A stretch of 64,000 nucleotides of DNA from Sorangium cellulosum (GCF_004135735.1 NZ_CP012670.1:7642501-7706500), one strand, 5' to 3'. Counted from the first letter of the stretch, positions 9,262-21,408 are shown. A program made the numbers and translations. The notes: generated by a model not told the origin, from the sequence alone.

Positions 9262-10401
9262 TCACCTCCCGGGCGCGCCCGCGCCGCGGCGCGAGAGCAC
9301 GCCGTCGAGCAGCCGCTCGATCCGGGCCCACGCGGCGTCCCACGAGCTCTGCCCCAGGAGATCATCGACCCTCGAGAGCAGGCGGCCGCGATCCTCGGCC
9401 AGGGACGCCTCCACGGCGGCGACGAAGTCGGCCGGCTCGTCGGCGATGCGGACCAGCCCGAGCGCGCCGTAGGGCTGCACCACGTCGCGGATCGACGTGG
9501 AGACGACGGGCTTGCCGCCGGCCAGGTACTCCGGCGTCTTCGTCGGGCTGATGAACCGCGTGGCCTCGTTCCGGGCGAACGGCATGAGCGCCACGTCCCA
9601 GCCGCCGAGGTACATGGGGAGCTCTTCGTACCGCTTCTGCCCGAGATAGTGGATGTTCGCGGCGCGGGGCAGCGACGCCGGGTCGATCTTGACCACGGGG
9701 CCCACGAGCACGATCTGCCAGGCCGGCCTGAGCGCTGCCACGGCCGCGACGAGCGCGGTGTCCATGCGCTCGTCGAGGACGCCGAAGAAGCCGAGGCGCG
9801 GCCGCGGGATCGACGCCTGATCGTCGGGCTCCTCGCGGCCCCCGCCGCGGGCCTTCGCGAAGTGGGCGACATCGACGCTGCTCGGGAGCGCGTGCACGCT
9901 CGGGTGCAGCGCGCGCTTGGCCTCGTAGAGGCTCGCGCCGCCGGTGAAGACCAGATCGGCGAGGCGGAGGAGCTCGGCCTCACGCTCCTTGATCGAGGGG
10001 GGCGCCCCGGCGAAGGCCGAGAGCTCATCCATGCAATCGTACACGATCGCCGCGGGCTTGAGGTGCCGGGAGAACGCGAGCGCCATCGGCGTGTAGTACC
10101 AGAGCACGTGATCGCTCACCGCGTGGCGCCTCATCATGTCGTCGAGGAGCTCGCGCAGCATCGCGGCGGCGCGCGACGGCGCGACGCCGGCGGGCAGGTG
10201 CGGAGTCGCGACGCAGACGCCGTGCGGCTCGACCGCGGTCTCCTCGAGGCGTGGCGGCCCGCCGCCCCGCAGCGGCTCTTCGAAGAAGTAGACGCGGCGC
10301 CGCCGCGCGCAGCGCGTGAGCAGGTGCTGTGGGCGCTGAAAGACGAAGCTGAAGCGCAGATGTGAGAAACAGATCACGTCCGGCCGCCGTCTCGGGCTCA
10401 T
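9262..10401 (-). CDS. GT-B glycosyltransferase (family 1/4-like)
   Basis: A 379-residue glycosyltransferase. The N-terminal half reads CFSHLRFSFVFQRPQHLL, a signature of the TuaH-like group often beside glf. The C-terminal half has the nucleotide-sugar motif SPTKTPEYLAGGKPVVST. Start 10401 is preferred over upstream in-frame codons because GGGGAGGAACCG precedes the ATG and the upstream extension is repetitive. It is probably a cytoplasmic enzyme adding a sugar, perhaps galactofuranose or one from the same operon, to an extracellular glycan. It is the first gene of the three-gene unit with glf and the GH1-RmlD fusion. Confidence 0.9.
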   Translation of the reverse strand: MSPRRRPDVICFSHLRFSFVFQRPQHLLTRCARRRRVYFFEEPLRGGGPPRLEETAVEPHGVCVATPHLPAGVAPSRAAAMLRELLDDMMRRHAVSDHVLWYYTPMALAFSRHLKPAAIVYDCMDELSAFAGAPPSIKEREAELLRLADLVFTGGASLYEAKRALHPSVHALPSSVDVAHFAKARGGGREEPDDQASIPRPRLGFFGVLDERMDTALVAAVAALRPAWQIVLVGPVVKIDPASLPRAANIHYLGQKRYEELPMYLGGWDVALMPFARNEATRFISPTKTPEYLAGGKPVVSTSIRDVVQPYGALGLVRIADEPADFVAAVEASLAEDRGRLLSRVDDLLGQSSWDAAWARIERLLDGVLSRRGAGAPGR

Positions 10402-10755
10402 CGGTTCCTCCCCTCGAGCCCCGGTGTGCATCCGCGTCCCGGCACGGGCTCCGCGCAGGCGCCTTTCAAGGAGCGTGCCCAGAGCGCATGGCGCGGCGCT
10501 CATCGCATCACCGCGAGGATCGCTGAGCGCCGCGCTGCGATCGCGCAGCGGCGAAGGGCGCATGGAGGATGAGCGTGATCGCCCGGGAGCGCGCGGCGCC
10601 GCGATGAGCGCGACCGCCAGCGCGCGCGGCGCCGCGATGAGCGCGACCGCCAACGCATGTGCGGCGCTGCGATGAGCGCGACCGCCCGCGGTGCGCAGCG
10701 CGGCGCAGCGAGGGGCGCGCGCGCCGGCCAGGCCGAGGCGCTCGCCTCGGCGCGG
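10402..10755. other. Intergenic region with imperfect ~33-36-bp repeats
   Basis: This lies between the GH2 stop and the glycosyltransferase start, both on the minus strand. It holds the ribosome-binding site and presumably the promoter of the glycosyltransferase. Three imperfect repeat units occupy 10589-10689. No convincing gene is present; the open frames here are built from the repeats. Confidence 0.6.
10589..10689. repeat. Imperfect 33-36-bp tandem repeat, 3 units
   Basis: The core GCGATGAGCGCGACCGCC recurs at 10601, 10634 and 10669, with flanking GCGCGGCGCC-like sequence. The spacing is not a fixed multiple of three, and the array is intergenic. Confidence 0.8.
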
Positions 10756-12624
10756 CTATCCGTGCCCGCTGGGCGGAGGCTCGATGATCCCTTCTTGCCG
10801 CGGGCCCTCGCGCTCCCGGAGATCCATGCAGTCGGGCAGCGGGTGGCCGGGGGCGTGGCCGCGCGTCGCCGCGGCGATCTCGTGGAGCGGGAACTTCGGC
10901 GTCCGGTCCGCGTAGAGGAGCCCGTTCGCCTCCTGGTACGTGTCGGCGAACTGCGTGTAGCAGAAGCCGGAGAGCAGCTCGACCGAGCGCACGGCCGCGA
11001 TCAGCCGCTCGTACGCGCACGCGAACGCCTGCGGGGAGTCGCAGACCGAGTAACCCCAGATCCCCGGATCGCCCCGCCGGAGCGCGATCCCGCCGAACTC
11101 CGACAGGATGATCGGCTGGTCGATCTTCTTCTCGTGCCCGCCGAGGACCAGGATGCGCCCCCCGGGGCGCTCCCGCTGGAACAGCCGGGGACGGACCTCG
11201 TCGGCGTGGTAGCGCCGCGCGAGCCGCTCCGCGTCGGCGTCGTAGTCGTGGATGCCGATGATGTCGGTCGCGACGCTCTCCCACCCGTCGTTGCCGACCA
11301 CGGGGCGGGTCGCGTCGAGCGTCGCCGTGAGGTGATAGAGCGCCTCGACCCAGTGGCGCTCCCCCGCGTTGTCCGGCAGGTTCGGCACGCCCCAGGACTC
11401 GTTGAACGGCACCCACGCGATGATGCACGGGTGGCTGTAGTCGCGCCGGATCGCCTCGGTCCACTCCCGCGTGAGGCGCTCGACCGACAGCATGGTGAAG
11501 CGGTAGGCGCTCGGCATCTCTTCCCAGACCATGAGGCCCAGCGTGTCCGCCCAGTAGAGGTAGCGCGGGTCCTCGATCTTCTGGTGCTTGCGCACGCCGT
11601 TGAAGCCCATCGCGCGCGCGAGCTCCACGTCGCGCCGGAGCGCGTGATCGTCCGGCGGCGTCATCCCGGTGCCGGGCCAGTAGCCCTGATCCAGCACCAT
11701 CCGCAGCGGGAGCGGCCGCCCGTTGAGCACGATGCGGTCGCCCTGGATCGCGATCGAGCGCAGCGCCGTGTAGCTGAGGACGCGGTCGATGGCCTCTCCG
11801 TCCGGCCCGAGGAGCTCGATCTCCGCCTGGATCAGGGTGGGCGAGTCAGGGCTCCAGAGGAGGAGGTTCCGGGAGTCGTCGATCCCGGGGTCGGAGAGCG
11901 CGATCCGCCGGTGCACCTCGCCGGCGACCACGGCGTAGGTGTCGTCGGCGAGCACCGCGCCGCCGCTGTGGAGCCGCAGCCTGAGGCGCAGGTCGTCGCG
12001 CCGGACCCCCGCGATCTTGACGTAGAAGTCGAGCTCCCATCGGGTGAGGCTCGAGGTCCAGCGCACCACCGCGACCGACGTCGCAGGGACGCGCTCCATC
12101 CAGACGGTCTGCCAGATGCCGGTCGTGCGCGGGTACCAGATCGAGTGGGGCTCGAGCTGCCAGTCCTGCTTGCCGCGCGGCTTCGTCAGCTCGGCGGGAT
12201 CATCCTCGGCGCGCACGACGATCTCCTGCGGCCCGGACGGGGTGAGGTAATCGGTGATGTCGACGGAGAAGGGCGTGTATCCGCCGGTGTGCTGCGTGAC
12301 CCGGCTCCCCTGGATCCAGACGGTGGCCTCGTAGTCGACGGCGCCGAAGTGCAGGATCAGCCGCTCGCCTTTGCGGAGATCGGGCGCCTCGAACATCCGC
12401 CGGTAGAAGCAGGCGCGGAAGAACCCCGTCTCTCCGACGCCGCTCCGCTCCGTCTCCGGCGCGAACGGGACCTCGATGGCGCGATCCCAGACGACCTCGC
12501 TGGGCTTGCTCCACCGCGCCTCCGGGTCGAGCGCGAACGCCCATGTCCCGTTCAGGGAGGTCCACCCGGCGCGCCGGAGCTGCGGCCTCGGGTACCCGTG
12601 CTCGCGCCCGCCCGCGCTCGACAT
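10756..12624 (-). CDS. Glycoside hydrolase family 2 (beta-galactosidase/glucuronidase-like)
   Basis: About 622 residues: sugar-binding jelly-roll domain (about 10-190), immunoglobulin-like domain (about 190-300) and TIM barrel (about 300-600). The acid/base motif is FNESWG (E409) and the nucleophile motif is LSEFGG (E509). No signal peptide is evident, so it may act in the cytoplasm. The start is uncertain: ATG 12624 has an AGGAGGAC only 2-3 nt away, ATG 12663 is the next candidate, and the frame is open further up. It lies upstream of the glycosyltransferase-glf unit on the same strand, suggesting joint glycan metabolism. Confidence 0.9.
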   Translation of the reverse strand: MSSAGGREHGYPRPQLRRAGWTSLNGTWAFALDPEARWSKPSEVVWDRAIEVPFAPETERSGVGETGFFRACFYRRMFEAPDLRKGERLILHFGAVDYEATVWIQGSRVTQHTGGYTPFSVDITDYLTPSGPQEIVVRAEDDPAELTKPRGKQDWQLEPHSIWYPRTTGIWQTVWMERVPATSVAVVRWTSSLTRWELDFYVKIAGVRRDDLRLRLRLHSGGAVLADDTYAVVAGEVHRRIALSDPGIDDSRNLLLWSPDSPTLIQAEIELLGPDGEAIDRVLSYTALRSIAIQGDRIVLNGRPLPLRMVLDQGYWPGTGMTPPDDHALRRDVELARAMGFNGVRKHQKIEDPRYLYWADTLGLMVWEEMPSAYRFTMLSVERLTREWTEAIRRDYSHPCIIAWVPFNESWGVPNLPDNAGERHWVEALYHLTATLDATRPVVGNDGWESVATDIIGIHDYDADAERLARRYHADEVRPRLFQRERPGGRILVLGGHEKKIDQPIILSEFGGIALRRGDPGIWGYSVCDSPQAFACAYERLIAAVRSVELLSGFCYTQFADTYQEANGLLYADRTPKFPLHEIAAATRGHAPGHPLPDCMDLREREGPRQEGIIEPPPSGHG

Positions 12625-13148
12625 GTCCTCCTGCAAGACCCCTCTCCCTTGCTTCCGTGTCATCCCGTGACGTGTCCTCTCTCCGACCGCGCAACCCCTG
12701 CGATGAGCACGGCGCCAGAGCGTCCCGCGCGCCGCTGGAGGATGCCCGTCCACCCGGAGTGAGTCCAACCTGCTTTATTGCGGACGTGGCGGGCATCTCA
12801 CCTCGCGCGTCATTCCAGGCGAGTCGACAGAGTGCCAATCTCACGTATTGCCGCTCTCCCCTGGGCTTCCCTGCTTCAGGCGATCTTCCGGGCACCCCGC
12901 CCTCCCCGCTGGCCCGGGAGGGCTCGCCTCTCCAGGGGTCGAGCTCCGAGCCCGATCGCCCTCCGAGCCGACCGCAGGGGTGCTCGTCTCTCGATGGGCC
13001 CGGGGCGGGCGGCCCACGATCCCGCTCGCGCGCGCGGCGACCGAGGATCCCCTCGCCCCGCCTCCCCCGCCCCGCCTCGGCGTCCCCCCGCCGGTCGCGC
13101 TATCATCGCCGGCCGCGGCCCCCACCGCGGAGCCCTGCCGCCCGCCGC
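12625..13148. other. Divergent intergenic region
   Basis: This lies between the minus-strand GH2 gene and the plus-strand PLD gene and should carry both promoters. The part 12770-12850 is less GC-rich than its surroundings and is the likeliest promoter area, but I could not match clear -35/-10 elements. No gene or repeat stands out. Confidence 0.5.
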
Positions 13149-14297
13149 ATGTCCCAGCCCCCTCCCGCGTCCACCGCCCCTGCCTTCGCCGAGATGACCG
13201 TCGGCCATCACCGCCTCGCGCTCCTCAAGGACGGCGCGCAGGCGTACCCGGCGATGCTCGCGGCCATCGCCGGCGCGCAGCGCACCGTCTGCCTGGAGAC
13301 GTACATCCTGCGGAGCGACCGCACCGGCCAGCGCTTCGCCGAGGCGCTCGCCGAGCGCGCGGCGGCGGGCGTCGAGGTGAGCGTGCTCTTCGACGCCTGG
13401 GGCTCCTCGGTGTCGTCGTCCTTCCTCGATGAGCTCCGCCGCGCCGGCGTCCGGCCCCTCGCCTTCCGCCCGATCGAGCTCTCCGCCCCGTTCGGGAAGG
13501 TCGCGCGCCGCGACCACCGCAAGGCGCTCATCGTCGACGGCGCCATCGCGTTCATCGGCGGCCTCAACATCTCCGACGACTACGCGGCCCCGGAGGACGG
13601 CGGCGCCGGCTGGCGCGACACCCACCTCCGCATCGAGGGCCCCGCCGCCGCCGAGCTCCAGTACTTCTTCCTGCGCACCTGGCAGCGCGCCGGCGGCCCC
13701 CCTGTCGACGGCGAGCGCTACGGCTACGACGCGCGCAGGCCCGATCCCGCGGTCCAGATCATCAGCAACGATCTCCCCCGAAGGAGGCACCGCCACGGCA
13801 TCCGCGACGCGTACCGCCAGGCCATCGAGCGCGCCCGGCGCCGGATCTTCATCACGAACGCCTACTTCCTGCCGCCGCTCCGGATCATCCACGCGCTCGC
13901 CGCCGCCGCCCGCCGCGGCGTCGACGTCAGGATCATGGTCGCTGGCACGACCGACGTGCCCGCCGTCCTGCTCGCGTCGCGCGCCATCTACGGCCACCTC
14001 CTCGACGCCGGCGCCCGCCTGTTCGAGTGGCGCGGCCGCGTCCTGCACGCCAAGACCGCCGTCGTCGACGGCTCCTGGGCGACCGTCGGCTCCACCAACC
14101 TCGACAGCCAGTCGCTCCGCATGAACATCGAGGCGAACGCCGTCATCACGCACCGCGGGTTCGCGGGCGCGATGGAGCGGATGTTCACCGAGGACCTCGC
14201 CTCGTGCCGCGAGATCACCGTCGCGCGCTGGATCCGGCGCCCCCTCTGGGAGCGGGCGGCCTCCTGGACGGCCTACCTCGCGCGCGACTGGCTCTGA
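13149..14297 (+). CDS. Phospholipase D-family phosphatidyltransferase (cardiolipin synthase-like)
   Basis: A 382-residue protein with two HKD motifs: H123-K125-D130 (HRKALIVD) and H300-K302-D307 (HAKTAVVD), each followed by the GG/GS-N of PLD enzymes (IGGLNIS and VGSTNLDSQS). The second block and the absence of N-terminal membrane helices resemble ClsB-type cardiolipin synthases, which join two phospholipids into cardiolipin. ATG 13149 starts just before the conserved domain. A long hairpin element lies 19 nt after the stop. A related PLD hydrolase cannot be excluded. Confidence 0.88.
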   Translation: MSQPPPASTAPAFAEMTVGHHRLALLKDGAQAYPAMLAAIAGAQRTVCLETYILRSDRTGQRFAEALAERAAAGVEVSVLFDAWGSSVSSSFLDELRRAGVRPLAFRPIELSAPFGKVARRDHRKALIVDGAIAFIGGLNISDDYAAPEDGGAGWRDTHLRIEGPAAAELQYFFLRTWQRAGGPPVDGERYGYDARRPDPAVQIISNDLPRRRHRHGIRDAYRQAIERARRRIFITNAYFLPPLRIIHALAAAARRGVDVRIMVAGTTDVPAVLLASRAIYGHLLDAGARLFEWRGRVLHAKTAVVDGSWATVGSTNLDSQSLRMNIEANAVITHRGFAGAMERMFTEDLASCREITVARWIRRPLWERAASWTAYLARDWL

Positions 14298-14316
14298 CCC
14301 GCCCGCGTCCGCTGCC

Positions 14317-14442
14317 GCGGCGGGGTGGAGCGGGGCGCCGGGGGCTCCCCGGAGGGGCCGGAGCGCAGGCGAGCCACCAAAGGGGCTCGCCGGAGCGCTG
14401 GCCCCGGAGGGGAGCCCCCGGCGCCCCGCTCCACCCCGCCGC
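14317..14442. repeat. Long hairpin element, copy A (perfect 34-bp outer stem)
   Basis: Bases 14317-14350 are the exact reverse complement of 14409-14442. The enclosed core (14351-14408) contains GGAGGGGCCGGAG, GGCGAGCC and GGCTCGCC and matches the cores of copies B, C and D. It lies between the PLD gene stop and the MoxR gene start (18 nt before the ATG), so it would be in the leader of moxR. There is no T-run on either side, so it is not a textbook intrinsic terminator. Confidence 0.93.
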
Positions 14443-14460
14443 GCGGTGCTACCGTTCGCC

Positions 14461-15300
14461 ATGTCCGAATTTCGCCGCTTCCGCGGCACCGAACGCTACC
14501 TCACGAGCGAGGCGCTCGAGGCCGCCGTCAACTGCGCGCTGGTCCTGGAGCGGCCGCTCCTCGTCAAGGGAGAGCCCGGCACCGGCAAGACGCTGCTCGC
14601 CGAGGCCATCGCAGACAGCCTGTCGGCCGAGCTCATCCCCTGGCACGTCAAGAGCACGACGCGCGCCCAGGACGGGCTCTACGTCTACGACACCGTCCAG
14701 CGCCTCCACGACTCGCGCTTCGGCGACGGGGACGTGCGCGACATCCGCCGTTACATCAAGCTCGGCCCCCTCGGGCAGGCGTTCAGCGCCGAGCGGCGCG
14801 TCGTGCTCCTCATCGACGAGGTCGACAAGGCGGACCTCGAGTTCCCGAACGACCTCCTCCACGAGCTCGATCGGATGCGCTTCCGCATCGCCGAGACCGG
14901 GGACGACATCGTCGCGCGGGAGCGGCCCGTCGTGATCATCACCAGCAACAACGAGAAGGAGCTGCCGGACGCCTTCCTGCGCCGCTGCGTGTTCCACTTC
15001 ATCGACTTCCCGGAGCCCGAGCTCATGCGGGAGATCGTCCGCGTCCACCACCCCGACCTCGAGCGGACCCTCGCCGACCAGGCCATGCAGGTCTTCTACG
15101 AGATCCGGAGCAACGCCCGGCTCCGGAAGCGGCCCTCGACGAGCGAGCTCATCGACTGGATCGCGGTGCTGCGCAGGGCGGGCGTGAAGGAGGTGAAGCT
15201 CGAGAAGGCGCTGCCCTTCCTCGGCGCGCTGCTCAAGAAGGAGCAGGACCTGGCCGCCCTCGCCGACCAGCTCGCCGGCGGCAGGCGGTACCGGTCGTAG
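14461..15300 (+). CDS. MoxR-family AAA+ ATPase
   Basis: A 279-residue MoxR-type AAA+ ATPase. Walker A is GEPGTGKT (37-44), Walker B is LLIDEVDKAD (about 118-127), and sensor residues follow in ITSNNEKELPDAFLRRC. ATG 14461 is used rather than the upstream GTG 14446 because the conserved N-terminus begins there. It is followed 2 nt later by a CoxE-like VWA gene; such pairs form MoxR-VWA chaperone machines that insert cofactors or remodel client proteins (CoxD/CoxE are known for the Mo-Cu CO dehydrogenase). No client enzyme is visible nearby. Confidence 0.92.
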   Translation: MSEFRRFRGTERYLTSEALEAAVNCALVLERPLLVKGEPGTGKTLLAEAIADSLSAELIPWHVKSTTRAQDGLYVYDTVQRLHDSRFGDGDVRDIRRYIKLGPLGQAFSAERRVVLLIDEVDKADLEFPNDLLHELDRMRFRIAETGDDIVARERPVVIITSNNEKELPDAFLRRCVFHFIDFPEPELMREIVRVHHPDLERTLADQAMQVFYEIRSNARLRKRPSTSELIDWIAVLRRAGVKEVKLEKALPFLGALLKKEQDLAALADQLAGGRRYRS

Positions 15301-15302
15301 CC

Positions 15303-16505
15303 ATGTTCGTCGAGTTCCTCTACGAGCTCCGGGCCCGCAGGGTCCCGGTCGGGGCCCAGGAGGCCGTCGGCCTCGCGCGGGCGCTCGCCGCGGGGCTCCA
15401 CGACAGCTCGCTCGACGGCTTCTACCACGTCGCGCGGGCGCTGCTGGTCCACTCCGAGGCGCACCTCGACGACTTCGACCTCGCGTTCGCCAAGCACTTC
15501 CGCGGCGTGCCCGTCGAGGCCAAGGCGGTCGCGGAGGAGCTGCTCTCGTGGCTGCGGGATCCGGTCAAGATGCGCGCCCTCTCCGACGAGGAGAGGGCGA
15601 TGATCGAGGAGCTCGATCTCGAGGAGGTGCTCCGGCAATTCGAGGAGCGCCTGCGCGAGCAGCGGGAGCGCCACGACGGCGGGAGCCGCTGGATCGGGAC
15701 CGGCGGCACCTCGCCGTTCGGCCGCGGCGGCCACCACCCGAGCGGGATCCAGGTCGGCGGCTCCGCGGGCGGGCGGGGCGGCGCGCTGGCGAGCGCCGAC
15801 GCGCGCCGCTACCGGGCCTACCGCAGCGACGTCACGCTCGACGTGCGCCAGATCGAGGTCGCGCTGCGCAAGCTGCGCGCCTTCGCGCGCGAGGGCGGGG
15901 AGCGCGAGCTCGACATCGAGGCGACGATCGACGCGACGGCCAGGAACGCGGGCGAGATCGAGATCGTGACGAGGCCCCCGCGCCGCCCGAGCACGCGCGT
16001 GATCCTGATGATGGACGTGGGCGGCTCGATGGATCCCCACGCCGCGCTCGTGTCGCAGCTCTTCAGCGCGGCGAAGCGCGCGACGCACTGGAAGGAGCTC
16101 CGGAGCTACTACTTCCACAACTGCGTCTACGGCAGGGTCTTCAGGACCGAGGGGCTGCGGGAGCCCGTCTCCGTGCGGGAGCTCCTCCACGAGTGCGGCA
16201 GGCACCACAAGCTCGTGATGGTCGGGGACGCGGCGATGGCGCCCTACGAGCTGCTCGGCGCGTCGATCTCCGGCGGCGGGGGCCTGTCCGCGCTCGAGGC
16301 CGACGCGCGGGCGCCCGGCGTCGCGTGGCTGATGATGCTCCGCGACCACTTCGATCGCGCGGCGTGGCTGAACCCGGACGGGGTGGGCCCGTACCCGCAC
16401 CCGACCGTCGACGCCATCAAGAGCATCTTCCCGATGTTCCCGCTCACGCTCGAGGGGCTGGGGGACGCCGTCGCGGAGCTCGTCCGCGGCCGCGGCCGGG
16501 CCTGA
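15303..16505 (+). CDS. CoxE-like VWA-domain protein partnered with MoxR
   Basis: A 400-residue protein. The N-terminal half is helical with a charged segment (about 90-125) and a Gly-rich linker (about 130-160). The C-terminal VWA domain begins near residue 230. The MIDAS is unusual, MMDVGGSMDPH (D238-V-G-G-S), with Gly where DxSxS has its first Ser. This variant is common in CoxE-like proteins, so metal binding may be kept. It is cytoplasmic, as no signal peptide is seen. It is 2 nt downstream of the MoxR gene and ends 42 nt before a convergent gene, with a hairpin in between. Confidence 0.9.
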   Translation: MFVEFLYELRARRVPVGAQEAVGLARALAAGLHDSSLDGFYHVARALLVHSEAHLDDFDLAFAKHFRGVPVEAKAVAEELLSWLRDPVKMRALSDEERAMIEELDLEEVLRQFEERLREQRERHDGGSRWIGTGGTSPFGRGGHHPSGIQVGGSAGGRGGALASADARRYRAYRSDVTLDVRQIEVALRKLRAFAREGGERELDIEATIDATARNAGEIEIVTRPPRRPSTRVILMMDVGGSMDPHAALVSQLFSAAKRATHWKELRSYYFHNCVYGRVFRTEGLREPVSVRELLHECGRHHKLVMVGDAAMAPYELLGASISGGGGLSALEADARAPGVAWLMMLRDHFDRAAWLNPDGVGPYPHPTVDAIKSIFPMFPLTLEGLGDAVAELVRGRGRA

Positions 16506-16522
16506 GCCGGCGCCCGCCGGCC

Positions 16523-16549
16523 GAGCGGCGGGTGGGGGGCTCGCCGCTC
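16523..16549. terminator. Hairpin between convergent genes
   Basis: GAGCGGCG (16523-16530) pairs with CGCCGCTC (16542-16549) across an 11-nt loop. It lies 18 nt after the VWA gene stop and overlaps the stop of the opposing gene, so it could end both transcripts. There is no T-run. Confidence 0.55.
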
Positions 16550-17381
16550 AGCGGCCCGCGCGCTTGAACACCTCCGCCACGGTCTTCGCGACGAGGGCGC
16601 GGTCGAGCCATCGATCGAGCTCGCGCTCGCTCCTGCACGACGCGATCTTCGCCGTGGCCGCCTTCGTGAGCCGCAGCCCACGCCCGCCCATCACGCGCCG
16701 CAGCGCATCGCGCTTGCCCTCGAGGATCCCCTCGTCGCGCCCCTCGTCGCGCCCCTCGTCGCGCCCCTCCTCGCGCCCTTTTGCGAGCACGGCGTCGAGG
16801 TCTTCGTACCCATGCCGCTGGAGCAGGTTGGTCAGCGTGGCCTTCTCGGCCTCGCTGCGGTCGTAGAGCGCCTCGACGCGGAGCGCGTTCTTGAGGACGC
16901 CGGGCGCGCTCAGCATCTGTCCGGGGAGCACGACCCGCACGCGCTTGCGAGGCTCGTGCACCTCGACCCGCCGCGGACCGTTGAGGCGCACCACCCACAG
17001 GAACCGCGTGCCGGCCGCGAGCAGCTCGGCGATCTTCTGCTGGAGCTTCGCCTCGTCCTGCCCCACGTCGGCGTACTCGATGGCGAGCTCCGGGACGCCG
17101 TTCACCCAGCCGGGCCGGTCGGGCACGTTGCCCACCGCGACGTCGGGCGCGCGGAGCGTGTCCGGGCCCAGGGAATACCCCGTGTCCACGCCGACCTCCT
17201 TGACCGCGGGGTCCCACCCCACGACCGAGCTGCCCAGCGAGTTCGGCCCGGAGGCGCGCCCTCCGGTGGGGGCGCAGTAGATGGGGTGGCCGTTCGAGAG
17301 CTCGTACGGGTCGCCCGAGCGGAGGTGCTCCACGCGGAAAGGTCCGCGCTCGGTCGGCCGGCGCCTGGCCCGCTGCTGCAT
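16548..17381 (-). CDS. Uma2-family (DUF820) restriction-endonuclease-fold protein
   Basis: About 277 residues from ATG 17381. The core carries the Uma2 PD-(D/E)xK pattern: the aspartate in LRAPDVAV and the E-x-x segment in PELAIEYAD, then a conserved beta region FLWVVRLNGPRRVEV. The C-terminal third is helical and contains a 12-bp in-frame repeat (16729-16776) coding EGRD units, as in many Uma2 proteins with charged coiled tails. Uma2 genes are numerous in myxobacteria and cyanobacteria; their role is not established. No clear Shine-Dalgarno is seen before the start. Confidence 0.85.
   Translation of the reverse strand: MQQRARRRPTERGPFRVEHLRSGDPYELSNGHPIYCAPTGGRASGPNSLGSSVVGWDPAVKEVGVDTGYSLGPDTLRAPDVAVGNVPDRPGWVNGVPELAIEYADVGQDEAKLQQKIAELLAAGTRFLWVVRLNGPRRVEVHEPRKRVRVVLPGQMLSAPGVLKNALRVEALYDRSEAEKATLTNLLQRHGYEDLDAVLAKGREEGRDEGRDEGRDEGILEGKRDALRRVMGGRGLRLTKAATAKIASCRSERELDRWLDRALVAKTVAEVFKRAGR
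16729..16776. repeat. 12-bp in-frame repeat, 4 units
   Basis: CCCTCGTCGCGC is repeated at 16729, 16741 and 16753, with a fourth unit (16765) differing by one base. It encodes an EGRD/EGRE repeat in the tail of the Uma2 protein. Confidence 0.9.
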
Positions 17382-17465
17382 GAGACGACGATAGCACACG
17401 GGCGGCGCGCCCCGTCGGCCGTCCGCCCCCCGGGCCTGCCGGCCTGGTACGTCGTCCCCCGAGCC

Positions 17466-17575
17466 CGTCCCGGGGACGCGGCGCTAGTCGTTCGGCAGCC
17501 ACATGCGGAACGCCGTGCCCCGTCCCGGGGACGCGGCGCTAGTCGTTCGGCAGCCACATGCGGAACGCCGTGCCC
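17466..17575. repeat. 55-bp perfect tandem duplication across the 3' end of the kinase gene
   Basis: Bases 17466-17520 and 17521-17575 are identical. The unit covers the last codons and stop of the histidine kinase gene plus flanking bases, so a second copy of the kinase C-terminus and stop lies just downstream of the real one. The identity suggests a recent event or an assembly artefact. Confidence 0.93.
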
Positions 17576-18228
17576 CGCCCCGCGCCCCGCGTCGCGGTGA
17601 TCTCGCCGCCGTGCGCCTCGATGATGATCCGGCTCAGCGCGAGGCCGAGGCCCGTCCCCTTCACCTTGGCGGTCACGAGCGGCTCGAAGAGGTGGTCGAT
17701 CACGCACGGGTGGACGCCGGGGCCGTTGTCCTCGACCTCGAGGTAGGTGCGCTCGTCGCCTCGCCAGGCGCGCGTGACGATCGAGCCCCCGGGGGCGCCG
17801 TCGAGCGCCTCGACCGCGTTGAGGTAGAGGTTCGAGAAGACGCGCTCGAGCAGGATGGGATCGCAGAGGAGCGTGAGATCGGCCGGCGCGACGGCCACCT
17901 CGAACTGGACCGCCGTGGGCAAGACCAGCGCGTGCCGGGCGCTCTCGATGAGCTTGCCGACCGGCGCCGGCTCGCGCCGCAGCGGCTCGCCGCGCGCGAG
18001 CCCGAGGACGCTGCCGATGACCTCGTGCGCCTTGCGGATCTCGCTCGTCACCCGGTCGAGGTGGCGCATCAGGCGGGGCCGATCGTCGAGATCGCGCTGC
18101 GCCAGGAACAGCGACGACTCGGCGACCGCGAGGGCGTTGCGCAGCTCGTGGGCGACGCTCGCGCCGACCGCTCCCGCCGCCGCGAGGCGCGCGGCGCAGC
18201 ATTCGGTCCTGGAACCCTCTTTTGTCAT
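17539..18228 (-). CDS. Soluble sensor-less histidine kinase
   Basis: About 229 residues from ATG 18228. The dimerisation/phosphoacceptor helix has SVAHELRN (H27). The ATPase domain follows with N-box FSNLYLNAVEAL, G1 DNGPGV and G2 GTGLGLAL. There is no membrane segment or input domain; an upstream start (18303) would add only an Arg-rich stretch. Short kinases like this usually rely on a partner for sensing, and no response regulator is next to it. The 3' end is duplicated in tandem (55 bp). The phosphotransfer partner is unknown. Confidence 0.87.
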   Translation of the reverse strand: MTKEGSRTECCAARLAAAGAVGASVAHELRNALAVAESSLFLAQRDLDDRPRLMRHLDRVTSEIRKAHEVIGSVLGLARGEPLRREPAPVGKLIESARHALVLPTAVQFEVAVAPADLTLLCDPILLERVFSNLYLNAVEALDGAPGGSIVTRAWRGDERTYLEVEDNGPGVHPCVIDHLFEPLVTAKVKGTGLGLALSRIIIEAHGGEITATRGAGRGTAFRMWLPND

Positions 18229-18354
18229 ACGTCCGCGCTGAGCGTAGCCGATGCCCCGCGCGATCGCCCGCGCGCCGAGCGGGCGGCGCGCGGGCGCGTC
18301 CATCGAGGATCACGACCTGGGCAGAGACTCACGATCGGGGCGCACGGGCCCGGG

Positions 18355-21408
<3,054 letters not shown>

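Noticed and set aside
14317..14442. Simple rho-independent terminator for the PLD gene
   Set aside because: There is no T-run, the stem is much longer than needed, and the same core occurs in divergent and leader positions elsewhere. A terminator role for some copies is still possible.
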